A DNA stretch of 64,000 nucleotides, taken from contig JAEQBH010001383.1 of assembly GCA_016808115.1 (NCBI GenBank), positions 124,001 to 188,000 of the forward strand, in the 5' to 3' direction. Source of the stretch: Tetrastigma voinierianum. Taxonomy: Eukaryota > Streptophyta > Magnoliopsida > Vitales > Vitaceae. The notes below the pieces were generated by a model. That model made no database searches, had not been told where the DNA came from, and saw only the letters and a program-made list of their open reading frames with translations. Made by a program: the position numbers and the translations under genes. Of this stretch, positions 31,301 through 41,998 are shown in pieces (positions within the stretch are counted from its first letter, which is position 1; the number at the start of each line of letters is the position of its first letter).

Positions 31301-33852
31301 TGACGGGAATCTGCCGTATTTCGCATTAACCTCACCTTGTTTCGCTCATTGTGAGTGTAAGCTAAGCGTTAAAGCTGCTTTGGCTGTATTTGGAAAAGCA
31401 TTAGGTTATAAAATTTTCACTTTTATCAAAATCACACGCTAGATTTAACGAAAATTCGACATGCTGTTGCACGGTGGTGACCAAAATACAAAATCACTGT
31501 ATAAAGCAATACACTCCCGATGTTTTTTCCAAATGTCCAAGCTACCAAATGACAGACCATATGAATTGCCATGAATATAAGATAAGGATGTCAGATATAA
31601 GTTTATGTGACTGTTTTCTCAAAACCATGCATGCATATTTTACAAACGATATTTACATATACAAATGCCACATTTTAACTTTAGTTTTAATTTACACTTT
31701 ATCTTATATATAATCACAACAGCGTCTGGGCCAGGGATCTGGAAAGATCTTCGACTTCAACACTTTTTACTTTGAAAAATTATTTTAAAAGCAGTTTATA
31801 GACCATGGCTCGGTGGAAGTCTTATAAGTTAAATCTTCTTGTCGCTGTTTGTACCTCCCGATAAAATGCGCCATAAATGGATTCCTTAAAAGCTTGTTTT
31901 ATGAGAAAAGCGATTTTTCTATGAAAACCATTTAAGCGTTAAACTATTCTTCATTGAAGCGTTACGAAAACTAGTCTGCTTCTTTGAAATGCGTGAGAAA
32001 CTATTCTCTTTAACAGCTATTTTGAGTGGTGGTTAATATGCGAAAGTGCTATCTTGGAAATCAAGTACCAACCCTTTGTGGCCCATTTACAAAAATACTG
32101 AAGCGTGATGCAGACCTCGGAACTGGCATCGGTAGTGAATCTCGGAACACTGCAGAGGCTAAGATGGTCCATTGGATCACAGTAAAGATCATGGCGTAAT
32201 GGAACCTCGGGCCAAAATGCTCGGTGATGGAACCTCGGAACCAACACCTCGTCGCTATGTACTAAATCGGTAGCATTAACTATATACTCGAATGCGGGCG
32301 ACTCACTGTAAATATCTTAGATCTAACCACCGGTGGAGAATGATATAGTTAGTCGTAATATCCATGCCTTGCCATGCCTGTCTGAAATACATCGTAGGAA
32401 TGAGATGCCATGCAGGGAGTTTTGCTAAACCAGGCCAAAGCTTGTTTCTTAATGCAAAAATCAAACTTTTATGCTGAGTATAACAATTGGGAGGTAAAAA
32501 AAATGCTTTATAAATCTATATTTTCAACCTTTACAAAATTGTAATTTATGGCTTTCGTTTTAGAAAATGATTTTTGAAGTACTCACCTTTTTCTCGACTA
32601 ATTTCTTTCAAATCTTGTCAAGCACTACAGATTTCGTCGGATGCTCAACTCGCCTACCTGATCCATCTGGTCTGAAAATGCCTCGGTTTAACGTTTTAAC
32701 CATAAAGCACACTTACCTGGGCTTTCAAAATGAAGCAATACTCGAATGAACTTCGATTCTAACAAAACTTTACGTGCTAGTCGATTCGATATGGGCGTGA
32801 TAATATAGTATGAAATTGATCCGAAATATTTTCTGCATTAAATGTCCTATAAAAACTATTTGTTTGTAACTTTTGACTGAGGACTTCATAGGGTTTAAAA
32901 ATGCAAGAAACATTTCTGAAAAATTCCGTCGAAACTTGTGAGCTACACTCCACAATTTTCAACCCAAACTTGTGACAGTCAGAAATTCATTTTATTTATG
33001 CGAACTGATTTGAAAAATTCTAAATTCATAAACTCAGTCTAAAAATTTTGGAACTGAAGATTACGACCTTTTACGGTCTCTAAGAAAATTTCAAGCCATT
33101 ACATAACCTTTAGAGCGGAAAATAACATAAATGAAACAAATTTTACCTTTAAAGTTTGACAAAATGTAGATATTGGGTATTACCTATACGTAGCTCTCTT
33201 CGCGATATACAATTTTGCTATACGCTCAGATGAACACCTACAGGTCGATTTAAAGTAAATGCGAAATAAACAAAGAAAATATAAAAAAATGGCTTCTCAT
33301 AAATATTATTCTTATTCTTTAATTATTATTCTTATTTTTTTAGATAAATAATTTCTATTACCCCATTCGAGTCTATTTCTATCCCGGAAAATTTTATTTA
33401 TCATAATTGAATATTCTTTAAATATTTGCCATTTTCGATATTTTTCACCACAAATCCACATTTTTTCAGGTTTCGACTCTAAGCTTGATCGCGCAGAAAT
33501 TCGCTAAAATATTACGTCTCGGAATTTGAAACTTTCACGAGTTACTAGATTTATAAGGCAATTGAGCGTGATCCGTTTCATCATCCGATATCTAGAGAAT
33601 TTTCTAGGCTTTCTGAACCATTTTGGTAATTTATTATTATTATCCTTTTAAATTTCATATATAGATTTCACCCCTCCCACTTTCCTTGAATTGCAAAGAG
33701 ATGCTTAGTGATTCTTTGAAAGCTTTATAATTTCATCATAAAAAACCAAACTTCGAAAAATTACAGTATGTGTTAAAATAATTAAGGCCTTTGTGCACAT
33801 ACGGTTACACATCACAGTTACACATCTGATACCCTTTTGGGACGGTGTTACA
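31301..33852 (-). repeat. 3' LTR of the minus-strand chromovirus
   Basis: On the minus strand it starts TGTAACACCGTCCC (33852 downward), just after a purine-rich ATGATGAGGATT. It ends near 31301 (plus strand TGACGGGAATCTGCCG). Long stretches align with 41999-44555, for example GTACCAACCCTTTGTGGCCC / GTACCAACCAACATGGCCC, and GAACCTCGGAACCAACACCTC, which is identical in both. Confidence 0.78.
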
Positions 33853-35380
33853 AATCCTCATCATAAGAGCGTTGTCGCCGAAATGAGCAAGCTAATATAA
33901 AGAGGATCATTGTCACGAAAACAGGCGGGGATATTATTTGCATGCGAGCATCGGCTCGCGTAGCCTCACCAATCCTTGATTCCAGCCAAAAGCTTTGTAT
34001 GAATGACCTTATTCCACAAAATTTGCTCTCTGTGATCTACTATCTGCATTAGGGCTGCTCTTTATAAGTCAAATTATCCTTTAGTTCCATTAGGCCCGAT
34101 CTCTGAGTACATGGGAGGGATGCGGAATGCACTGCGGGCGTGGATACGTAAACGCGTATGAACCTTAAACGACTACGGAGAAAGGTCTAATGCATATCTT
34201 CTTTTGGTCTACTCACAGCGATAATCTCCTTATGTACATGTATGCGGGCCTGACTTTAGCGTCTTCGAATCCCGAACACCTTTCGAGGGAAGCTTTGAGG
34301 AAGACCTATAAGCTACCAGCAAACTATAGATCCCTACGGCGTTTGTCGCATAACTTTACGTACGTCTTTGGCTATTTTAGTCGTCTCGGACAATGGATCT
34401 TATCTAAGGTAATGTACTAACTCTGGGCTGTCAGTCTCTTATACTCCTACTTCATTGACATAGAGTCGACACTTAGGCCATACAATGCTTCAAATGGAGC
34501 CATGCTTATACTGGATTGATAACTGTTGTTGTGGGCAAACTCCATCAGAGATAAATGCGTATCCCAGCTTCCCATAAACTCATCACGCGTACTCTAGCGT
34601 ATCCTCTAACGTCTGAATAATTCTCTGTGACCATCGGTCTGAGGATGGAAAGCATTAACAAAGTCTGTCGAGTCCGTGGCATCTGTGGCCCGGACGAAAA
34701 TCTGGATGTGAATCTGGGGTCTCGGTCACAGCATCGATAGAGGAACACCATGTAATCCTAACTATCTCCTCCACATATAATTGGGCGGCTTGTCGATGGG
34801 TCATCGTACTAGCGGGAGAAAATGCTCGGGATTTCGTTAGTGCATCACTATCGCCCCTTATGGCATCGTGTTGTCTCAGGAGTTCTCGGAAACTTGGAAT
34901 GGCAAATCCATAGTAATCTTATCCCCTTCCATCGAATCGGAAGGCGTATCTTTCTAACGAATACGGTGCTCTTGCGCTTCACTGTTGACGGGTTAGGCAT
35001 CTGGATCTAATACGCAATTTCCTTTTTCATGCCCTTAACAATAATGCTCTCTCAGTATGATACATCTTAGTGCTACGGGGTGCATGGCATATCTTGAAAA
35101 GTGAGCCTCTTCCCGGGATTTCCCTTTTTAGTTCACCGGTACACACATTCGACTCCCTCGGCTATTACGCCATAGATCTACGATCTGGAACTACGGTTTC
35201 CTACCACACTCCAATATCTTGCCTCCACTTAATCATCTCTGAAACACACTTGACCTTTGCTTGATCGATGAGAAGAGGACCAGACATAAAATGATGTCAT
35301 CGGTGTCCCGATATCGACTAGCTACTGTTGAACTCCCAGATCTACGACTCACATCAACAATGGGAGATATGCGTACCTTG
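33853..35380 (-). pseudogene. Chromovirus integrase (broken), minus strand
   Basis: Integrase inserts the cDNA into host DNA. The clearest piece is the stretch 34751-34545, which contains CDRDPRFTSRF (the SDRDPRFTSxFW catalytic block with its central aspartate) and downstream ALG-, TDG- and E-type remnants in other frames. This sits between RNase H (35380 and above) and the 3' LTR, as expected. The zinc-binding and C-terminal parts are too decayed to define by eye. Other open frames here on the plus strand (34190-34420, 34822-35010, 35070-35264) are shadows without recognisable similarity. Confidence 0.72.
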
Positions 35381-35964
35381 AGATAACGCCGAACCCTCGG
35401 GTTTGAAGCAAGGCATCGGCCACTACATTGGCCTTCCCGGATGGTACTCTATCGTGCAATCATAATCAGCAATCAACTCGACCACCAAGTGCCTTAAGTT
35501 AAGCTCTTTACAGATAAGATATGCGAGGCTCTTATGATCGGTGAATATCGACAAGGACACCCTTATAGATAATGTCTCAAATCTTTAGAGCGAAAACCCT
35601 TCTTTGCTAGTTCTAAATCATGGGTCGGGTGGATTCTGCTCGTGCTTTTTCATGACGGGAAGCATAAGCTATCACTCTACCATCTGCATCCAAAACACAC
35701 CTAACCCTTGTGCGGAAGCATCATATACCACATGTAGTCCTTTCACGACGGTGGTGCTAATCTTGAAGGCGTTGTCAATCTCTGTCTCGACTCCTCAAAA
35801 CTATCTTTGGCAGTGTCGACCACTCGAATTTACGATCCTTTTCAATGGGTGGTCAGCCGGGGTTCTTATTGGGAAAATACAGACGGATTAACCTCATGAA
35901 CGGGGACCTCCCGAAACCAACTCCAGTGGATATAGAAACTTTCCTCAACAGTCAAATAACATCA
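35381..35964 (-). pseudogene. Chromovirus RT end and RNase H (broken), minus strand
   Basis: Read from 35964 downward: a FSQ-x-x-PRLTT-like RT end, KDRKFEWS near 35830, KIVLRSRDRLTT near 35790, VVYDASAQGLGVFWMQ near 35733-35686 (RNase H block with the catalytic D in YDAS), FALKIWRHY-like remnants near 35590, FTDHKSLAYLI near 35545-35515 in pieces, and EYHPGKANVVADALLQT at 35456-35406. All match the chromovirus RNase H in order. Several frameshifts. The RT part upstream lies at 39464 and above, beyond LTR-F. Confidence 0.82.
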
Positions 35965-36584
35965 TTGGAATGAACCCCTTTCTGATCATAACATATCTTT
36001 AGAAAATAATCTTGGGCTTAGTGATAAATTTTTTCTTTTCTTCTTTTTTTTTTTTACACTTAGATTTTTCATAAAAATTGGCCAGAGTTTCCTCTGTTTG
36101 TCGGACTTTCCCAAATTTACAAAACCTGCGAAAACATTTAAAAACACTTCTAATCTTTCAATCCTTAACCTCCTTCGTTTAGGACTCAAGTCCACGCAAC
36201 TCAATCAAACACAATATATACACATATACATTTATTCACTTCAAATCATCAAAACATTCAAAATTTCTTCATTACATACACGATTTATAAAAAGTTTGGG
36301 CTGGCTAGGACTTAACCCACGACCTCTAAGTAGTTCATTTTCAAAATATATCCATATATGCATATATACATGACAAATTATTCAACCTATAAAATATATG
36401 CAGAATTATTTATACAATGGATTCATACGTGCGTCTCCTCGATGGCTCGACTCAGCGTGCGGGGGAATACTCTCTGGTACTTTTTGTCTCGGTTCTGAAA
36501 AGGTTCTTAAAACATATGGAAAGAATGAGCTAAAGGAGCCCGGTGAGTACATTTTCATTAAAATAACATTTTCGGTATATATCA

Positions 36585-36743
36585 ATGTATACTTATCTGA
36601 TTAAAATCAATTTACGTAAACATTTATGCTTTCAGCTTTCTTTCTTTCTTTATAATAAATACTTATACAATTAAAATCCATTTATGCCTTAAACTTTCTT
36701 TCTTTATTTATTTATTTCTTTCTTTCTTTCTTTCTTTCTTTTT
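36585..36743 (+). repeat. 71-bp direct repeat and (TTTC)n microsatellite in LTR-F
   Basis: ACTTATCTGATTAAAATCAA ... CTTTCTTTCTTTCTTTAT near 36591 recurs as ACTTATACAATTAAAATCCA ... CTTTCTTTCTTTATT near 36661. 36704-36743 is mostly TTTC units with a TTTA interruption. Confidence 0.8.
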
Positions 36744-37764
36744 CGATGGAACTGAGGAATAAACACAGACGATTTAAGTGCAGCCCGGTGAGGGCCCGAT
36801 CAAATTCAGTCATAACCACTCTGTGCGGAGAAACTGCGCTTTGCATAGGGTTCGGTCATGCTTTATCAGCGTGTAGGATATTACTCCTAGACACCTCTTC
36901 CCTCCCTCGGTTAGTAACCTATAACTTTACCCTCTAAATCCTTACACGCTTAAAGTACCTCGTAGATGCTCCGGTCCTGCAGTCCTTATAGGAGTTAGGG
37001 TAACCATCGATAAAACATTTATCAAAATACATTTGTAATCTATTTAATCCTTTACTTTATCATGAAAACTCATATATATATATATGCAAATATACATATG
37101 CATTCTTTACACATTTTAAACTTTCATAATACCTTAACATATGCATACATATATAATTTAGTATAAATATATATTGATGCAAGACAAGCATGTACATTAA
37201 ATTTTTCATTTACATCAAAACTTTTCATTCAAATGATATAAACATTTACATTAAACTTTTCATTTTTAACATCAAAATCGTTCCTTTTTAAAACTCAATT
37301 TGCAAAACATCATTTTTTACACTCACTTGGATTCCGCTCGATCCAGCTTTTCCGCTTCCGTCCGATAATCCTTTTCACCTTTTTCCAGAAAACCACAACC
37401 ATACATTAACTTCCATTGAATCCACCATACACATTCATTTAAAGCCAAATGAACAAATTACCCTTAAGCACTAAAACCCATTCATTTTAGCCAACCTTTT
37501 TCCAACAATACTCTATTGACTTTTGACCCCAAAAATTATTCAAAGGTCTTCAAAATTATGAAACTCTCCAGATCAGTCCTTTATACTTAATGACATCTCT
37601 TTAAATTTTCAATTTAAAATTCCTTCTCTAAGGCCCTCAACCACATAACTCAAGTTATTACATCTAAATGACTCAATTTGGCAGGAACAGAATCTGCCTG
37701 CGCTCCACTTTGACAAATTTTATGGGCACTTTGGGATTACAATTTGCTTGAACTTCCTTCAGAT

Positions 37765-38040
37765 AAATTTTTCCTTAGAAGTCTATTTTAACCAGCAACT
37801 TGAATCACTCAAATCGGATCAGAAATGAGCAAGTTATGGTCAAAATACGACAAATGGTCGAAACAGGAAAACAGAGCATTTCCTGTCACAGAAATTCAGA
37901 CAGTGGCTTACACATGGCCTACTTTGAGTAAATTTTGGGCACTTTAAAGTTACAAATTTGCACGCACTTCCTTCAGATAACTTTTCCCTAGAAGTCTATT
38001 TTACCCAGAATTTTGAATCACTCAAATCAGATCTGAAATA
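37765..38040 (+). repeat. Duplicated 70-bp block in LTR-F
   Basis: AGAAGTCTATTTTA-CCAG ... TTGAATCACTCAAATC ... GAAAT(G/A)(A/G)GCAAGTT at 37766-37850 and 37993-38055, period about 227 bp. The preceding CTTCCTTCAGATAA(A/C)TTTT is also duplicated. Confidence 0.75.
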
Positions 38041-39463
38041 GGCAAGTTGTAACAAAATCGAGAAAATTTGGTGAACGAGAAAAAGCGAGGCGTTTCTGCC
38101 GCGAGACTCACGCGGAAAATGACCGGAATGTGGGAAGCTTTTTTAAGCATTTTTCATATTGCCCATCAATTCAACTCTATAGTCCTTATCCTTCAAAACC
38201 ATTTCATTTTCATGCTGACATCTCTTTTACCCACTCGAATTAAATCTTTCATTCTGTGTATCTTCCAAAACTTTTCTGAATTATTTCAAACAACAAATAT
38301 GGGTTCTCTTAATACACAACTAAATATGATATTAGTTAGGGTTTGTTCTAATACTTATTTCGATTACTCTCAATTTACTGTGGAATTCATTTAAAGAGAG
38401 GATTATAACTATCATGTACCATATAGGTTTACCACCCTATCTTGAGAAATCCAAGGGTAGGATGCAGATTACCTTGAAACACAGCTTTAAAGATATTATT
38501 AACCATACAAAGACTTAAAATTCCATAGATCCATACTAAGGTCATGGTTTCATACCTTGTTTGGGCTTATTTTCTCTTCCTCTTCCTGCTTCCTCTTCCT
38601 CTTCCTCTTCTCTCTCTTTTCCTCTTCTCTTCTTGAGCAGTAATGGCTCTCTTGTTTGGGAGAGCCGAAATGGAGTTAATTTTGGCTCCTCCCCCTTTTA
38701 ATAATTTAACATTATTTTGTTACCTTTTGTCCTCCATCCTTCTATTAATTGCCAATCAACATTTTATTTGCATTTGGGCCATGAGATACCGTTGGTGGGT
38801 ACAATGATCTAAGCCTAACTTAACCGGTAGGAATGTTTTGATTGGCTCTCGATCGAAATATCTCCCTTATAGCGACTTTTATGCCGGTCTCACCTTATCT
38901 TGCTTTATGCAGATTAAATGTCAAAAATATTACATGGTGATCTAAACTTCAAATTGACCGTGAAATATTACAATTAAATCACCGCATTGGATTATTACTC
39001 TGAAATCACCGAAATCGGATTTAAAATCATTAAAATCGGCAATCCGGACAATAGCGTATTATTATCCGAATTACGTTCAGATTGCCTAGAAACTATCCAA
39101 ACGGACTCCGTTTCACTCCGTTTCAGTCTCGTTAGACTCTATGATTTATTCCGGACATTTTTAAATGTACACCCCATTGATTCGAAAATTTCGGTATGAC
39201 TCGATTTTGATCCAGAAATCAACCGATTAAATCTCCCATTCTCTTCTAAATATCAGTTCAAAGTTATAGAAACTAAATTTCTTAAAAATTCCTTTAAAAC
39301 CCCCTCCATCAGGATATACTAAGAAAATGCTATTCCTTAGGGCACCGGTTACAATTTTCGAAAATTTTCACTTTATGCCCGAATGACGTGGGCGTTCTAA
39401 ATTCCTAATCTACCCTCATATACATCATTGGACCTCTGTCAGTTCAAAAACACTATTATAACA

Positions 39464-40225
39464 TTCCAATCGGGTTGGGGGTTTTACGGCTATCTTCGAA
39501 AATCCATCAGCAAATTTCGAGAGTAATAACTTTCTTAGATCCGAGGAAACTACGAACTTGAAACATTTGTGGAATTGGCTTCAGTTCACTATAGCTTGAT
39601 CTTACGAGGATCCACACTATTACCTTCTGCAGAAATGACATGACCAGCTACTTTGTCCAACCAAAATTGGCCTTACTAAACTTAGCGATATAAGCGCTCT
39701 GGAGTCTGCAATACTATCAGAATGCTGCATATTCCTGCGAAGCTGCACAGTACTGCATAGAATGTCATCGATGAATACGATCCTGAACTTATCTAATCTG
39801 AACTAAATGCCTGTTCATCAAATCCATGAGCATGGTAGGCGTTAATTAATCCAGAATGGCATCGCAGGAACTCGTAGTGGCGTATCACCGTCTGAAGGCG
39901 GTCTTAAACATCATTCTCTCGGACCCTCAGCGTGGTAGCGTGTAGGTCGATCTTAGAATATACTGAGATCCGTGCGATTGGTCAGATGGCTCATCCCATG
40001 TGAGGCCGGATCTTGGTTGCGTATTGTCGTGATTGTTGTCATAGTCTATACTGCCGTGCTTCATCTTTCTTCTTCTGAGCTGGAGCTCCCCACGATGAGG
40101 TACTAGGTCGGATGAAGCCGCATGCTTGATTCCTGCAATTTTGCCTTCAATTCTTTCCAGCTCTGCTGGCGTCATTACGTGTGGAGGAATGGATGTCGAC
40201 TCGGTCCACTGGAATCGATTCAATA
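39464..40225 (-). pseudogene. Chromovirus reverse transcriptase (broken), minus strand
   Basis: Read from 40225 downward: HVMTPAELERIEGKIAGIK (the PYRMAPAELxELKxQLxEL block), PSTSSWGAPAQKKKD in the next frame, and a YSKIDL-like stretch near 39965. FIDDIL at 39775-39758 is the catalytic box with both aspartates kept. Then AKFSKANFGWTKVAGHVIS (about 39690-39635), VDPRKIK (about 39620-39600), VRSFLG near 39550, and GFSKIAVKPPTRLE at about 39510-39465. Between blocks there are several frameshifts and stops. The gene makes cDNA in the normal element. It continues at 35964 after LTR-F. Confidence 0.85.
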
Positions 40226-40880
40226 ACGGAACTCGATTTCTCTATCAGGGGTAAACACGAATATCATGCGGAAGACATGCGGGAACTCTTTGACTATCGG
40301 ATGTCTTCGGTAGTGTCCTCTTGTCTCACATCACTTCTGAATGCGAATAACCTGTGACCTTCCAGAAACATTTGAGCGGTCGCTAGCATTAATGAGACTA
40401 GGCTGATCTCTTACGATTCCCGAAATATCACTTTGGTTCCTCTGGTCAGGAACCAATCTTACTTCTTTCTTGTCTGGGTGGCTCATGCTTGGATAACCCG
40501 ATCCGTACCAGATTATATCGGGAAATCATGGATACAGCACTATCAAGTCATTGGAAAATCCTTGATACGGATCACCAATGCGCTGCACAGACTATCACTT
40601 TCGGATATCATAGTATCCCCATTGGGTGCAGAAACCACCATACGACCATCATGGTACGGGACTATCTGGTGCCTCTTGGTGAATGAATGCTTGAAATAAA
40701 TGAATATAGGTGGCTCTGGGTCCACCAATGCATATGCATCATGATCGTAAGCCCGGAAATCATACGATAATCCGTGCGGTGATGCATGCGCCTCTGGCTG
40801 ATATTATTTGTAAATGCCCAGGAGCACAGTCACGAGCACCACTACGAATGCGGCTGTCAGTGCTGTATACGCCTCCTGCG
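40226..40880 (-). pseudogene. Chromovirus protease region (broken), minus strand
   Basis: Between gag and RT. Minus-strand pieces are a PxVPxxDGRMVVSAPNGDTM-like stretch at 40665-40605 (the retropepsin segment in which the family has V-x-TPxGD), DLIVLYMHDFDIIFGTDWLS-like remnants in mixed frames at 40550-40480, then KKVRLVPDQRNQSDISGIVR (40480-40410), which fits the conserved VxFxxPGxxxxxF segment after the protease. The catalytic DSGA motif was not found intact. The enzyme normally cleaves the Gag-Pol polyprotein. Confidence 0.6.
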
Positions 40881-41965
40881 CCCCTGCATTATCTACCGGG
40901 TGTTTAAATGCATACCTCTGCACGAAGCCTTGCCATCTGTTGGACATTTTGGTGCTGGGGTAGATGCTCTGTACCTACCTCGAAGGTCTCTGCGATACCA
41001 ACTATGGACGATTCGGATAAAGTGACTTCACTTGTAATGAAACATCTGTCATATTCATCACAGCTCTCGAGATGCACTCCTCGACATGTAAGGCACAATG
41101 GAAAAGATGATCTTGAAGATCTACCACCTCCTAGGGCTGCTGGTGATAGAACGGATCCTTGGCTAGATGCTGCTCCTCGTCCTGAGCCTCTAACTAGCGG
41201 TCAGAAGCTTCTTTATTTCTTTCTCTTAAGTGTGGTGCACGGTGTTAATGCTAGAACACCTGCTCTTCTTGTCGGCCTTTGAGTTAAAAGCGAAGCTTGT
41301 CCTTTCTACCTTTTAGTGCCGCCTCAAATTTTTCATAAAATTGCTACTTGCTTTGCTTTTGCTGTATCCTAGTAAACACGGGAAACACATTGTCTCTACT
41401 TAGTGTCGGTGGAAGAACCTCGTAATCCCGCGTCACCTTTTTCAGCCCGATTATGGTGGAAGAGACCTCATGTCTAGTCACCATATAATAGCTAGAACAC
41501 TAACCTATCTAACCATAAGTACCACCTGCAGGTGTGGTACCATCATAAGTTTTAACCTGAATTTGACGTTCTATCATGCCCCTCTGCTCTTCTGAAGACT
41601 CCCGTGTCTGACGGGTAGCTGCTGTAACAATCTGTATAACGATCCATCGTGAAGTGCAGCGCGGGTCTGCGGCCCTCGATGGTTTCTCTTGGGAATGATT
41701 CATTGGAAGCATCTTCGATCCCCAGGGTGTGCTCGACATATCTCTGAGTGGTGCCTCCGGTCTGCCGGAAGTCCTAGATCGACCTCATGACCTCGTCAGG
41801 ACATATCTTGTGAATTTCAAAGTTAAAAGATTCGAGTGACACTTCGATTATTGGATGCATCTGAGAAGTTTAGCAAAACAATGTAGGTTGCGATAGAAAA
41901 TCATTATAAAAACAATTCATGAAATCTTGTGGCAGCAAAAACGAGCGAACTATCTTTAAAGCTAC
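40881..41965 (-). pseudogene. Chromovirus gag (broken), minus strand
   Basis: The structural capsid protein of the particle. The amino part lies in the open stretch 41739-41509 (TRQTRESSEEQRG and VKTYDGTTPAGG, resembling the PPxFxG start of gag). Toward the end CLTCRGVHLESCDEYDRCF (41095-41039) keeps the C-x2-C-x3-H-x4-C spacing of the extra zinc-binding segment that precedes the CCHC knuckle in this lineage. The middle region is scrambled by indels. Position between the primer site and protease supports the call. Confidence 0.65.
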
Positions 41966-41980
41966 GCCCTCCCGATACCA
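41966..41980 (-). other. Primer binding site (tRNA-iMet type) of the minus-strand chromovirus
   Basis: The minus strand reads TGGTATCGGGAGGGC, close to the TGGTATCAGAGC start of the usual plant initiator-Met primer site. It lies 18 bases inside the inferred end of the 5' LTR (41999). Confidence 0.65.
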
Positions 41981-41998
41981 AGTTAATGGACCTTCTAA

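Larger units (their letters stand above)
35965..39463 (+). mobile_element. LTR-F: large plus-strand LTR inserted in the minus-strand RT
   Basis: Non-coding. It shares blocks with LTR-C and LTR-A: GAAGTCTATTTTAACC ... TTGAATCACTCAAATCGG near 37767, the same again in GAAGTCTATTTTACCC at 37993, a CT-rich segment at 38570-38640 followed by CTTTTGTCCTCC at 38724. The right end is taken at ATTATAACA/TTCCA (39463), where RT reading on the minus strand stops. The left end is uncertain (35960-36000). A possible alternative internal end is ATATTACA at 38934. A clean target duplication was not found. Confidence 0.6.

Noticed and set aside
36290..36345. tRNA-like sequence (GGGCTGGCTAGGACTTAACCC)
   Set aside because: No acceptor stem, anticodon loop or T-loop consensus could be paired around it.
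40433..40699. 88-aa plus-strand frame
   Set aside because: It is antisense to the chromovirus protease region, which reads on the minus strand.
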